From NCBI GenBank assembly GCA_900553025.1, contig USBT01000026.1:1-17183 (forward strand): 17,183 nt of DNA. Reading direction: 5' to 3'. The stretch's first letter is position 1. Every line of letters starts with the position of its first letter. This document shows positions 7,273 through 16,034 of the stretch, piece by piece. The notes under the pieces are model-generated. The model was not told the DNA's origin and ran no database searches. It saw only the letters and a list, made by a program, of their open reading frames with translations. The position numbers were made by a program, and so were the translations under genes. This stretch comes from an uncultured Eubacteriales bacterium (GTDB lineage: Bacteria > Bacillota > Clostridia > Peptostreptococcales > Anaerovoracaceae).

Positions 7273-7623
7273 CTAAACCCATTCAGTCACATCTAGTTTT
7301 TCGCAATCGCCCCAGACTTTCTCGATATTATATTTTTCTCTGGAATCTTCTGTGAGAACATTAACCACAACATCAATATAGTCCATCAAAAGCCAATCTG
7401 AATTCTGTTTACCTTCAACAGCTCTTGGCATTATATCAAATTTTGCAAGTCTATCTTCAACTTCATCTACCAGTGCATTGAGCTGTCTAATTGAGCCACC
7501 GGTTGCCAAAATAAGATAGTCTGCAAACGACGATTTTTCTTTGACATCTATAACCATGATATTAGCTGCTTTCTTATCGCTAAGCGCCCTTACAGCTTCC
7601 TCTACAATCTTTAAACTATCCAT
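7273..7623 (-). CDS. rsfS: Ribosomal silencing factor RsfS
   Basis: RsfS binds protein uL14 on the large ribosomal subunit and blocks joining with the small subunit, lowering translation when nutrients are scarce. The 116-residue product matches the family length and has its two signatures: SFADYLILATGGSIRQLNAL in the first half and EGKQNSDWLLMDYIDVVV (about 69-86) in the second, followed by the YNIEKVWGD segment. The position usually occupied by His after DVVV is Asn here, a small deviation. The start ATG overlaps the yqeK stop by one base (TAATG), so translation is probably coupled. The order nadD-yqeK-rsfS is widely conserved in Firmicutes. Confidence 0.97.
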   Translation of the reverse strand: MDSLKIVEEAVRALSDKKAANIMVIDVKEKSSFADYLILATGGSIRQLNALVDEVEDRLAKFDIMPRAVEGKQNSDWLLMDYIDVVVNVLTEDSREKYNIEKVWGDCEKLDVTEWV

Positions 7624-8198
7624 TAAACCCTCTTTTCCTTCAAATATCTAAGCGCCTTGATTGTATCTTCATCAAGTACAAGTCCTTTACTTTCAACAGA
7701 AGCCTTTAAAAATTCAAGTATAAATATACAAACTCCGTCTATATCCTCAAAGGCCTGTTTGCGCAGCATGCTAGCCTCTTTATACGTTCTGCCCTCTTCA
7801 CATGTGTCAGCAACAAAAATGATTTTTTCAAGCATACTCATGTTTGCTCTTCCAGTTGTGTGAAAAGCAATCGCATTCAATATATCTTCATCATCTATAC
7901 CCAGTTTATCTCTCGATACAACTGCTGCTAATTTGCTATGTGATAGATTTTTATTCCCAATGTATTTATCATCAAGACCATATTTTTTTACTAATCTATC
8001 GTTATCATCCAAGGATATATTCTTTTTTAAATCATGCAAAATAGCTGCAAGCCATGTTTTGTCAACATCTACACCATAGTGAATCGCAAGCTTGCCCGCT
8101 AAATCAGCAACCCTTAAGGTGTGCTCAAACCTCGACTTTACGGTATTTTGTTTGACAATATTGAGTATCTGATTCTTATCTATAGAGTGAATATTCAT
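7623..8198 (-). CDS. yqeK: HD-domain Ap4A hydrolase, YqeK type
   Basis: YqeK-type HD-domain enzymes split diadenosine tetraphosphate symmetrically into two ADP. The 191-residue protein shows the metal-binding pattern of the family: H26 (RFEHTLRV), H55-D56 (ILHDLKK), H87 (LSHSKLAA), H113 (AFHTTG) and D131 (FVADTCEEGRTY). ADTCEEGR replaces the more usual ADxIEPxR, a conservative family-level difference. The start ATG at 8198 lies 23 bases inside nadD and has only a weak ribosome binding site, so translational coupling is likely. The stop overlaps the rsfS start. Aminoacyl-tRNA synthetases such as those encoded on either side produce Ap4A as a side product, so the context fits this activity. Confidence 0.93.
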   Translation of the reverse strand: MNIHSIDKNQILNIVKQNTVKSRFEHTLRVADLAGKLAIHYGVDVDKTWLAAILHDLKKNISLDDNDRLVKKYGLDDKYIGNKNLSHSKLAAVVSRDKLGIDDEDILNAIAFHTTGRANMSMLEKIIFVADTCEEGRTYKEASMLRKQAFEDIDGVCIFILEFLKASVESKGLVLDEDTIKALRYLKEKRV

Positions 8199-8778
8199 CT
8201 ATATACTTTTCAATCTCCTTTGGGACCATATCCCTTATACTTCTCCCATATTTTAGTTTTTTCTTAATTTCTGTAGATGAAATATTTAAAGGCGGATTTG
8301 AAAGCAGGAATATTTCGCTGCCATAAACATCCTTATAATTTCGAATTTTTGATTTAAGCTTCTCTATAGAAAAGCCAGGCCTATTTGCAACAATAAATGC
8401 CGTACTCCTTAAGAGCTCCTTTCCCTTATACCAACTATCAGCTGTCATAAGAGCATCTGAGCCACATATAAAATAAAGTTTATCATCCTTGTAAGTTCTG
8501 CGAAGCCTTTGCATAGTATCATATGTATATGATACTGTATCGGTATCAATTTCAATCTTTGAAAGCTTGAAATGAGGATGTACCGAGACAAATCTTTCAA
8601 GCATGTTTATTCTATGCTCCTCAAGTTCCATTACTCGGTTGACCTTAAACGGAGATATATTTGCTGGTAATAATATTAGCAAATCCAAACCGACTTCTCT
8701 GATACTCTCTTCTCCTATTGACATATGTCCATTATGAAATGGATCAAATGTACCGCCCAAAATTCCTATTTTTTTCAT
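8176..8778 (-). CDS. nadD: Nicotinate-nucleotide adenylyltransferase
   Basis: NadD joins nicotinate mononucleotide to ATP to give nicotinic acid adenine dinucleotide, the penultimate step of NAD synthesis. The 200-residue product begins with the nucleotidyltransferase motif GGTFDPFHNGH (8-18), containing the HxGH ATP-binding signature. It has the C-terminal ISSTEIKKK motif (166-174) and the family's VPKEIEKYIDEYSLY ending. Length is typical. ATG at 8778 lies 6 bases after the aspS stop, with no clear Shine-Dalgarno sequence (only a weak GAG), so it probably depends on translation of aspS. Its 3' end overlaps yqeK by 23 bases. Confidence 0.98.
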   Translation of the reverse strand: MKKIGILGGTFDPFHNGHMSIGEESIREVGLDLLILLPANISPFKVNRVMELEEHRINMLERFVSVHPHFKLSKIEIDTDTVSYTYDTMQRLRRTYKDDKLYFICGSDALMTADSWYKGKELLRSTAFIVANRPGFSIEKLKSKIRNYKDVYGSEIFLLSNPPLNISSTEIKKKLKYGRSIRDMVPKEIEKYIDEYSLYR

Positions 8779-8784
8779 TTCAAT

Positions 8785-10548
8785 TTAATCTCGTAGTTTT
8801 AGTCCAAGCTCCGTTAGCTGTTCTTCACTTGCATATCCTGGTGCCTCGCTGACCATGCACTGAGCATTCTGATTTTTAGGGAAAGCTATAACATCTCTGA
8901 TACTTTCTTCTCCCGCAAGAAGCATTACCATACGGTCAAGTCCATACGCAATTCCACCATGAGGAGGTACTCCATAACGTAGAGCCGTTAAGAAGAATCC
9001 AAATTTTTCCTCGCAATCCTCATCTGAAAGTCCAAGGGCTCTAAACATAGTCTTTTGTATATCTTGGTCATGTATCCTTATACTTCCACCACCAAGCTCA
9101 ACACCGTTTAATACAATATCATAAGCGTTCGCATTCACTGACATTGGATCGCTTTCAATCCTATCGAGGTCTTCAAGCTTGGGGCTTGTGAACGGATGGT
9201 GCATTGCCTTAATTTCCCCTTCTTCGTTTTGCTCAAACAAAGGAAAATCAACAACCCAGAGGAAGTTAAATTGTTTATTATCAAGAAGTCCCATCTCGGA
9301 GGCAATATGCCTTCTTAAGAAGCCCAGACCGTCTTGAACATGTTTTTCTGTATCTGATGCAATTAGAATCAAATCTCCGGCTTTGCCACCTACAGTATCA
9401 ACAATTTTTGAAAGAGCACCTTCATCAAAGAACTTATTGATAGAAGAATTAATCTTTGATTCCTCAGGCTTAATCCAAACAAGTCCCTTGAGTCCGTATG
9501 CCTTAACTTGCTCAGTCAGCTTATCAATTGCCTTCCTACTGAACTTCGATCCTCCTCCATCTATGCAGATTGCAGAAATTAATCCGTCCGAATCCAAAAC
9601 ATCGTTAAATACCTTAAACTCACTTCCCGAAACAACGTCATTTATTTTTATCAGCTTAAATCCAAATCTCGTGTCAGGCTTATCTGACCCGTAATTTTCC
9701 ATTGCATCTTTGTATGTCATCCTAGGGAATGGTGTTTCAACTTCAACGCCCATTACCGACTTCATAATATATTTGATGTAGCCTTCCTGAAGTTCAATTA
9801 TGTCTTCCCTGTCCACAAAAGACATTTCCATGTCAATCTGTGTAAATTCAGGCTGTCTGTCAGCTCTCAAATCTTCATCTCTAAAGCATTTTGCGATTTG
9901 AATATATCTGTCTGTTCCACCTACCATGAGAAGCTGCTTGAACATCTGTGGCGATTGAGGCAGAGCATAAAAGCTCCCTGGATTTATTCTGCTTGGTACC
10001 AGATAATCCCTTGCTCCCTCTGGAGTTGGTTTGATTAGCATAGGTGTTTCAACCTCTGTGAATCCATGCTCGTCAAAATAGTCACGAGTCTTCTTTACAA
10101 TTTTATGCCTAAGTGTTAAATTCCTCTGCATATGGTGTTTTCTAAGGTCTAGATATCTATATTTAAGTCTTAATGCATCGGAAACCTGATCGTCATCTTT
10201 GACGTATATTGGGGGCGTCTGTGATTTCGAATATATGGAAACTTCTTTTGCGATAATCTCAATCTCTCCTGTCGGTAATTCGGGGTTCTTTGATGATCTC
10301 AAAACTACTTCGCCACTTACCCCTATAACAAACTCACTCCTTATTGACTCAGCAATTTCAAGTAGTTCTTTTGGAGAATTGTCTGGGAATGTAATCTGCG
10401 TGATCCCGGTTTTATCTCTAAGGTCGACAAATATAAGTCCGCCCAAATTCCTTTGTTTTGCGACCCATCCATTAAGTACAACTTCCTGTCCTATATTGTC
10501 AGTCCTCAATTCTCCGCACATATGAGTTCTTTTAAGCAGATTATTCAT
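8785..10548 (-). CDS. aspS: Aspartyl-tRNA synthetase (bacterial type)
   Basis: AspRS attaches aspartate to tRNA-Asp. The 587-residue enzyme has the bacterial layout: an N-terminal OB-fold anticodon-binding domain (about 1-105, with GWVAKQRNLGGLIFVDLRD), the class II catalytic core with motif 2 FRDEDLRADRQPEFTQID (222-239), a GAD insertion domain (about 300-420), and motif 3 GGIAYGLDRM (531-540). No gatCAB genes are in the window, and I cannot decide from sequence alone whether the enzyme also charges tRNA-Asn. ATG at 10548 has AAGGAG about 13 bases upstream, a long spacing, in the 39-base gap after hisS. The hisS-aspS pair is a conserved order in Firmicutes. Confidence 0.99.
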   Translation of the reverse strand: MNNLLKRTHMCGELRTDNIGQEVVLNGWVAKQRNLGGLIFVDLRDKTGITQITFPDNSPKELLEIAESIRSEFVIGVSGEVVLRSSKNPELPTGEIEIIAKEVSIYSKSQTPPIYVKDDDQVSDALRLKYRYLDLRKHHMQRNLTLRHKIVKKTRDYFDEHGFTEVETPMLIKPTPEGARDYLVPSRINPGSFYALPQSPQMFKQLLMVGGTDRYIQIAKCFRDEDLRADRQPEFTQIDMEMSFVDREDIIELQEGYIKYIMKSVMGVEVETPFPRMTYKDAMENYGSDKPDTRFGFKLIKINDVVSGSEFKVFNDVLDSDGLISAICIDGGGSKFSRKAIDKLTEQVKAYGLKGLVWIKPEESKINSSINKFFDEGALSKIVDTVGGKAGDLILIASDTEKHVQDGLGFLRRHIASEMGLLDNKQFNFLWVVDFPLFEQNEEGEIKAMHHPFTSPKLEDLDRIESDPMSVNANAYDIVLNGVELGGGSIRIHDQDIQKTMFRALGLSDEDCEEKFGFFLTALRYGVPPHGGIAYGLDRMVMLLAGEESIRDVIAFPKNQNAQCMVSEAPGYASEEQLTELGLKLRD

Positions 10549-10587
10549 TCTGTGTATATATCTCCTTTCAGCCCCTATAACAGGTCC

Positions 10588-11853
10588 CTATTGTTCTTTC
10601 TTTGATTTTAAAAATTCTATTAACTTGTCAGCTTTTATCTTTGTCTGTTCAGAAGTTGCCATTTCCTTGATAGACAATTCTCCTGTTGCTATTTCATCAT
10701 CGCCTATGACAAGGGTGTATTTTGCACCTATTCTCCCAGCATACTTAAACTGTCCCTTAACATTCCTTGCCAAGGTGTCCATCTCGGCTTTAATGCCTTC
10801 TTTTCTAAGCTTATTCAAAAGTCCAAGGCTATATTTCTTAGACTCATCTCGTATGTATACTATGAAAGCCTCAATTGCATCAGGCTCTTTGATTTCAGTA
10901 TTGCAATATTCCATAAGCATAAGTAATCTTTCTATGCCCAGCCCAAAGCCTACCCCGGGAATAGGTGGACCTCCGATTTCTTCAATCAAGTGATCGTATC
11001 TGCCACCGCCACAAATTGTACCCTGCGCACCTAGGCTTGTCGTAACAAATTCAAAGGCCGTCTTGGTGTAATAATCAAGCCCACGCACAATCTTAGGATC
11101 TACAGTAAACTCAATTTCCATGGCATCGAGATTTTGCTTAAGCTCTTCGAATGCCTTCTTACAATCATCGCAAAGATAATCAATCATTAGAGGTGCATCT
11201 GCAACAATTTCCTTACATACTGGAGATTTGCAGTCAAGGATTCTCATAGGGTTTTTCTCATATCTTGTTTTGCAGGTTTCGCATAAATTGTCATATCTTG
11301 GAGCGAGGAAATCCTTCAATGCTTCCCTATGACGGCTTCTGCACTTTGGACATCCTACACTATTAATTCTAAGTTCAACATCCTTAATCTGCATCTTATG
11401 AAGAAAATCATTTGCTAAAGCGATAACTTCAGCATCAGCCATCATATCATCTGTTCCGAACACTTCAATACCAAACTGGTGAAAGGCCCTTAACCTACCC
11501 GACTGTGGTTTTTCATATCTGAAACAAGGAGTATTATAATAATACTTTGTTGGCTGTATCTCCGCATACTGTTTATGTTCAATAAAAGCTCTTACAGCAG
11601 GCGATGTCCCCTCTGGTTTAAGGGTAATGCTTCTGTTGCCCATATCGTTAAAGGTGTACATCTCTTTATTAACAATATCAGTTGTATCTCCAACCCCCCT
11701 AACAAAGAGGTCCGTATGTTCGAAAGCTGGAGTTCTTATCTCTCCAAATCCATATAGATCGCAAATTTTCGCAAATTCGTTTTCTACGTATTGCCACTTA
11801 TAACTGTCCTTAGGTAAAACATCCTTTGTACCCTTTGGTGCGTTAGTAAGCAT
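10588..11853 (-). CDS. hisS: Histidyl-tRNA synthetase
   Basis: HisRS charges tRNA-His. From ATG at 11853 it is 421 residues. Class II motif 2 is FRYEKPQSGRLRAFHQFGIE (111-130); the histidine-specific loops are RGLDYYTKTAFEF (257-269) and GGGRYD (282-287), followed by motif 3 GVGFGLGIERLLML (300-313). The insertion between motif 2 and the His-A loop holds four cysteine pairs: C168/C171, C191/C194, C208/C213 and C228/C231, suggesting bound zinc. The frame is open seven codons further upstream, but that would place the strong AGGAGG site inside the gene; the site is 7 bases before the ATG at 11853, and MLTNAPKGTKDVLP is the normal HisRS opening. The gene's first 11 bases overlap the end of hemZ. 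Confidence 0.99.
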   Translation of the reverse strand: MLTNAPKGTKDVLPKDSYKWQYVENEFAKICDLYGFGEIRTPAFEHTDLFVRGVGDTTDIVNKEMYTFNDMGNRSITLKPEGTSPAVRAFIEHKQYAEIQPTKYYYNTPCFRYEKPQSGRLRAFHQFGIEVFGTDDMMADAEVIALANDFLHKMQIKDVELRINSVGCPKCRSRHREALKDFLAPRYDNLCETCKTRYEKNPMRILDCKSPVCKEIVADAPLMIDYLCDDCKKAFEELKQNLDAMEIEFTVDPKIVRGLDYYTKTAFEFVTTSLGAQGTICGGGRYDHLIEEIGGPPIPGVGFGLGIERLLMLMEYCNTEIKEPDAIEAFIVYIRDESKKYSLGLLNKLRKEGIKAEMDTLARNVKGQFKYAGRIGAKYTLVIGDDEIATGELSIKEMATSEQTKIKADKLIEFLKSKKEQ

Positions 11854-13231
11854 TCTTAACCCTCCTGTTCGCAAATCCTATTTTCTTTCTTTCAATCATC
11901 TCATCAACTCTACTAATGTATTCTTGGTAGTTAGTCACATTCGGAATGCGTTCAAGCCTGTTCTCCTCTGGAAAAAAAGACTTGCTTATCCCACCTGCGC
12001 CAAGTGCTATAATATCCTCATGCTCATCCATTATCGCCATATTATAAATACAAAATGCATCGTCCTTACAATAACCTGTGTTTTCGTTGGCACCTGCCAT
12101 GTGTTTTTGACGATACAGATAATACGGTCTGAAGCCCTCTTGCTTCAAAGTTTCTCTGCCAAAAGCTAGCATTTCTCCAACAATTCTCCCAATCTTGTGG
12201 TAATAATCTTTATCAATGTCAATCAACTTAGAGCCTCTTTTTACAGCCAATGAATGTATCGTAATATTATTAGGAGAAAGACTCAAAACTTCATAAACTG
12301 TATTCTTAAAAGCATCCAAGCCCTCACCTGGGAGTCCCGCAATGATGTCACAATTTATTGCTTCAAACGGAAGAGCTTTAGCAATATCAAATGCCTGCCT
12401 AATCATATTTGTATCATGATTTCTCCCTATCAGTTTGAGAATATTATCATTCATGGTTTGGGGATTGATGCTGATTCTGCTAACGCCGCCATCTACAGCT
12501 GCTTTCAGCTTTTCCATGGTAATAGTATCAGGACGTCCTGCTTCAAGGGTAATCTCCTTAACATTCGACATTGGCATGTACTCTTTGATCGTACAAAACA
12601 ATTCACTCAGCTGAGATGATTTTAGAGTTGTTGGCGTTCCTCCTCCGATGTAGATGCAGCGAGGATGCATATTGTATTCTTTCATCATACTGCCGACTTC
12701 TTTAATTTCTTTTAAAAGTGCAACAAAATAACGATCAATTTCGCTGTCTGTAACCTGATTTGAAGCAAAAGAACAGTAGCTACACCTTGTCGGACAAAAT
12801 GGAATGCCTATGTAAACGCTAGCATTCCATGGATTTATGCCACCAATCATACGTTTCTGATAGCTGTAAATATCCTTAATCAAATCAAGCTTCTCATCTG
12901 AGATCAGGAATTTATTACTCATAAGTTCTTTTGTATGATAGCAATCTCCACCAAGTTTTTCAAAGGTTTCGCCCCAAAGCTTCACAGGTCTTATTCCAGT
13001 TAAAATTCCCCAATCAGGCTTATGAGATGTAAGACTAGCTAGTTTCTGATATATTTCCCTCTTAATCTCATTCTTGTCATCGCTTTTGGAAATATTAAAA
13101 TGTATAACCTCATCTGAGGACCAATCTTCATCATCAGATAGTATTCTATAGTCATCAGATGATAGGAAAACCCTAATCATCTCATCTAGAAGATATTTCT
13201 TTTCAAAATTATGAATTTTAATCTTGTACAA
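11843..13231 (-). CDS. hemZ: HemZ-type radical SAM protein (oxygen-independent coproporphyrinogen III oxidase-like)
   Basis: This 462-residue radical SAM enzyme carries the cluster motif CPTRCSYC (C146, C150, C153), the SAM-contacting GGGTPT segment, and the EAGRPDTIT and NPQTMND stretches characteristic of the HemZ branch of HemN-like proteins. The N-terminal 140 residues, including LTGIRPVKLWG, also match HemZ rather than HemN or HemW. HemZ is annotated as a coproporphyrinogen dehydrogenase, but many clostridia that carry it lack a full haem pathway and no other haem gene is in the window, so the substrate is uncertain. The start is TTG at 13231, with an AGAGGT site 10 bases upstream, overlapping the end of the upstream hydrolase gene by 14 bases. 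An ATG at codon 18 would remove conserved-looking sequence. The end overlaps hisS by 11 bases. Confidence 0.92.
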   Translation of the reverse strand: MYKIKIHNFEKKYLLDEMIRVFLSSDDYRILSDDEDWSSDEVIHFNISKSDDKNEIKREIYQKLASLTSHKPDWGILTGIRPVKLWGETFEKLGGDCYHTKELMSNKFLISDEKLDLIKDIYSYQKRMIGGINPWNASVYIGIPFCPTRCSYCSFASNQVTDSEIDRYFVALLKEIKEVGSMMKEYNMHPRCIYIGGGTPTTLKSSQLSELFCTIKEYMPMSNVKEITLEAGRPDTITMEKLKAAVDGGVSRISINPQTMNDNILKLIGRNHDTNMIRQAFDIAKALPFEAINCDIIAGLPGEGLDAFKNTVYEVLSLSPNNITIHSLAVKRGSKLIDIDKDYYHKIGRIVGEMLAFGRETLKQEGFRPYYLYRQKHMAGANENTGYCKDDAFCIYNMAIMDEHEDIIALGAGGISKSFFPEENRLERIPNVTNYQEYISRVDEMIERKKIGFANRRVKNAY

Positions 13232-13838
13232 AAGGATTATACCTCTTCTCGTGCTCTACCGATGTTTCACCCATATGGCCTGGCAACAAAATAGTGCTGT
13301 CAGGATATGTGAATATTTTGTTCTTGATTGACCCTATAATCTCATCAAAATTACCGCTGTAAAAATCTGTTCTTCCAATGGACTCTCTGAATATAGTATC
13401 GCCAGTGAACATGTAATCTCCACATATTATGCACATTCCACCTTTCGTGTGTCCTGGAGTATGTATGAATTTAAGCTTCATATCACCGACAGTTAATTCA
13501 TCACCGTCATTTACATATACGTCTGCATCAATTGAAATATCATAGCCAAAAATATCTTTTGCAGCATTTAACGCAGAGTCATTTAGAATTTCACGCTCAT
13601 CGCAATAAGCTAAAAGCTTAGCACCTAGAAAATCCTCCTTAAATCCAGCAACTCCGCCTATGTGATCGCCGTGTCCGTGGGTTAAAATTATATATTGAAT
13701 GTCGATGGATTCGTTTCTAGCAATTTCAGTTAGCCTAGGTTCATACCCGCCTGGATCAACTATAAAACCCACGTTGCCATCGTATACTAGATATGTATTC
13801 ACCTGAATTGGCGATGTTAAAAATTTATATATTTTCAT
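13218..13838 (-). CDS. Metallo-beta-lactamase-fold hydrolase (glyoxalase II-like)
   Basis: This 206-residue protein is a single MBL-fold domain of the small glyoxalase II-like group (YqgX/GloC type). The metal site is complete: HGHGDH at 54-59, H130 (HTPGHTKGG), D147 (TGDTIF) and H188 (LPGHM). There is no extra substrate-binding domain like that of long GloB enzymes. Known relatives hydrolyse S-lactoylglutathione or other thioesters, but anaerobes of this kind often lack glutathione, so the natural substrate is unknown. ATG at 13838 lies 3 bases after the rel stop, with an AGGAG site (7-base spacing) formed by the last rel codons. In many Firmicutes a gene of this family sits between rel/dtd and hisS or hemZ, so this is conserved context. 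Confidence 0.9.
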   Translation of the reverse strand: MKIYKFLTSPIQVNTYLVYDGNVGFIVDPGGYEPRLTEIARNESIDIQYIILTHGHGDHIGGVAGFKEDFLGAKLLAYCDEREILNDSALNAAKDIFGYDISIDADVYVNDGDELTVGDMKLKFIHTPGHTKGGMCIICGDYMFTGDTIFRESIGRTDFYSGNFDEIIGSIKNKIFTYPDSTILLPGHMGETSVEHEKRYNPFVQD

Positions 13839-13841
13839 TTA

Positions 13842-16031
13842 TTATCTCCTATAGACACTAATCATACCCTGTATATTCCTCATAACTCTTTGAATCTTTT
13901 GCATATGCTGTGTGCTTGTAATTGAAAGTGTCAACGTAATCTTTAGGGTATCATCTCCAAAAGGCTTTGCATTTACACCTGCAATGTGGATATCCATATC
14001 CTCACAGGCTTTAGAAATCTCAGAAAAAATACCTTTTCTATCACTAGTAATAAGAGTTATATCAACATTGTATGATTTTCCAGGATTAATATCCTCCCAC
14101 TCAACATCTATGAGTCTTGTTTGTTCTTCTTCAGGCAAAGCCAATATGTTTGAGCAATCTGTTCTATGGACAGAAATTCCCCTTCCCTTAGTTATAAATC
14201 CTATAATCTTATCTCCAGGAACAGGGTTGCAGCATCTTGATGTTCTTATCATCAAATTGTCAACAGCATCACCTTTGACAACTATTCCAGGGTCATCTGT
14301 TCGTCTAGGTCTTTTATCGAGCTTATTCATTGACTCGATGGATTCTTCTTTTGAGGTTTCTTTCTTGGTATCTATATCGTTTAGATAAAGATTTATCAAA
14401 TAGTTAGAAACCTTGCTTAGAGCTGTACCGCCTCTAGATATTTGAGAATAAAGCTCATCAGAATTTAAGTATGCAAACTCCTTCACTGCTTTATTTATGT
14501 TAGCTGCTTTTGCAACAAGCTGAGGATCGTGACTCTTCTTTCTGATACTTTTATCAAGAGCATCCTTACCTCTGGCAATATCATCACCTTTATTCTCACG
14601 CTTCAGCCACTGCCTTATTTTGCTGCGAGCTGATGAGCTCTTTGCAATTTTTAACCAATCAACGCTAGGACCACTAGAGTTAGAAGATGTAACAATCTCA
14701 ACTATATCGCCGTTTTGCAGTGCGTGGTCAATTGTAACCATTTTACCGTTAACCTTAGCACCAACACAGTGACAACCTACATCTGTGTGTATTTTAAAAG
14801 CAAAATCAAGTGGAGTAGATCCTGATGGCAGATCTATAACTTCTCCCTTTGGAGTGAATACGAAAACTTGGGTTGAGAACAGATCCATCTTAAGTGTGTC
14901 GAGGAATTCTTTTGGATCATTAACCTCCTGTTGCCACTCAAGGGTTTGTCTGAGCCAAGCAAGCTTCATTTCTTCAGAATTGCTGTCTTTGCTACTCTTA
15001 CCTTCTTTGTATTTCCAGTGTGCTGCAATACCGTATTCAGCAACCCTGTGCATCTCATACGTTCTTATCTGGATTTCAAATGGCTCACCATTATCACCAA
15101 GCACTGTGGTATGAAGAGATTGATACATATTTGCCTTCGGCATTGCGATATAATCTTTAAATCGTCCAGGAATTGGCTTCCACATAGTATGTACGATACC
15201 AAGAATAGCGTAGCAATCCCTAACTGTTTCAACTATAATTCTGATTGCAGTTAAATCAAATATTTCATCAAGCTGCTTATGTTGAAGTCTCATCTTCTTA
15301 TATATACTATATATGTGTTTGGATCTTCCGGTAATGTCATATTTTAAATTCATATCCTTCATGGCATCTTTGATTTCTTCCATGGTCTGATTGATGAATT
15401 CTTCTCTTTGATCCTTCTTTACTGAAACTTCTTTTGAAAGTTCTTCAAAATCTTTAGGTTGAAGATACTTTAAAGCAATATCTTCAAGTTCAAACTTTAT
15501 CGTATAAATACCTAATCTACTTGCAAGCGGTGCATATATATCAAGAGTTTCCTGAGATTTTTCCTTTTGTTTCTCTGGCTTCATAAATTTGAGTGTTCTC
15601 ATATTGTGTAGTCTATCAGCGAGTTTAATTATGAGCACTCTAATATCCTTAGACATGGCAAGGAACATTTTTCTTAGGTTCTCAGCCTGAGCTTCTTCTT
15701 TGTTGTCAAACTTTATAGCACCTAGCTTTGTCACACCGTCAACAAGAAGAGCAACTTCTTCATTAAAATCTTTGACAAGTTGCTCTCTGGTATACTCTGT
15801 GTCTTCAACAACATCGTGAAGCAAGCCTCCAACAATTGTGGCCTCATCCATGCCAAGCTGTGCGAGAATGATGGCAACAGACATAGGGTGGATTATATAC
15901 GGCTCACCACTTTTTCTCATTTGGCCATTGTGCAGTTCAAATGCTTTGTCAAGTGCCCTACCGATAAAATCCACATCGTAATTGCTGCTAATATTTAATA
16001 ATGTGTCTAAAAATTTTTCTCTTGATTGCAT
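13842..16031 (-). CDS. rel: Bifunctional (p)ppGpp synthetase/hydrolase, Rel/SpoT family
   Basis: Rel makes and degrades the stringent-response alarmones (p)ppGpp according to amino acid supply sensed on the ribosome. The 729-residue protein has the full long-RSH layout. The hydrolase HD domain has H48, H72-D73 (LLHDVVEDT) and LADRLHNMRTL (137-147). The synthetase domain has GRSKHIYSIYKKM (235-247) and YQSLHTTV (303-310). The TGS domain is about 387-448, a Cys-containing zinc-finger/RIS region has RCCNPVPGD (599-607), and a C-terminal ACT domain is about 656-728. The synthetase motif RFKD (290-293) is the RXKD form found in bifunctional enzymes, not the EXDD form of synthetase-only RelA, and the hydrolase residues are intact, so both activities are predicted. 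ATG is 3 bases after the secDF stop. The apt and dtd genes that often flank rel in Firmicutes are not here. Confidence 0.98.
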   Translation of the reverse strand: MQSREKFLDTLLNISSNYDVDFIGRALDKAFELHNGQMRKSGEPYIIHPMSVAIILAQLGMDEATIVGGLLHDVVEDTEYTREQLVKDFNEEVALLVDGVTKLGAIKFDNKEEAQAENLRKMFLAMSKDIRVLIIKLADRLHNMRTLKFMKPEKQKEKSQETLDIYAPLASRLGIYTIKFELEDIALKYLQPKDFEELSKEVSVKKDQREEFINQTMEEIKDAMKDMNLKYDITGRSKHIYSIYKKMRLQHKQLDEIFDLTAIRIIVETVRDCYAILGIVHTMWKPIPGRFKDYIAMPKANMYQSLHTTVLGDNGEPFEIQIRTYEMHRVAEYGIAAHWKYKEGKSSKDSNSEEMKLAWLRQTLEWQQEVNDPKEFLDTLKMDLFSTQVFVFTPKGEVIDLPSGSTPLDFAFKIHTDVGCHCVGAKVNGKMVTIDHALQNGDIVEIVTSSNSSGPSVDWLKIAKSSSARSKIRQWLKRENKGDDIARGKDALDKSIRKKSHDPQLVAKAANINKAVKEFAYLNSDELYSQISRGGTALSKVSNYLINLYLNDIDTKKETSKEESIESMNKLDKRPRRTDDPGIVVKGDAVDNLMIRTSRCCNPVPGDKIIGFITKGRGISVHRTDCSNILALPEEEQTRLIDVEWEDINPGKSYNVDITLITSDRKGIFSEISKACEDMDIHIAGVNAKPFGDDTLKITLTLSITSTQHMQKIQRVMRNIQGMISVYRR

Positions 16032-16034
16032 TTA

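Noticed and set aside
10549..10587. T-box riboswitch or tRNA-sensing leader before aspS, hisS or leuS
   Set aside because: The gaps are 39 bases, an 11-base overlap and 73 bases. A T-box leader needs about 150-300 bases, and no T-box sequence or antiterminator is seen.
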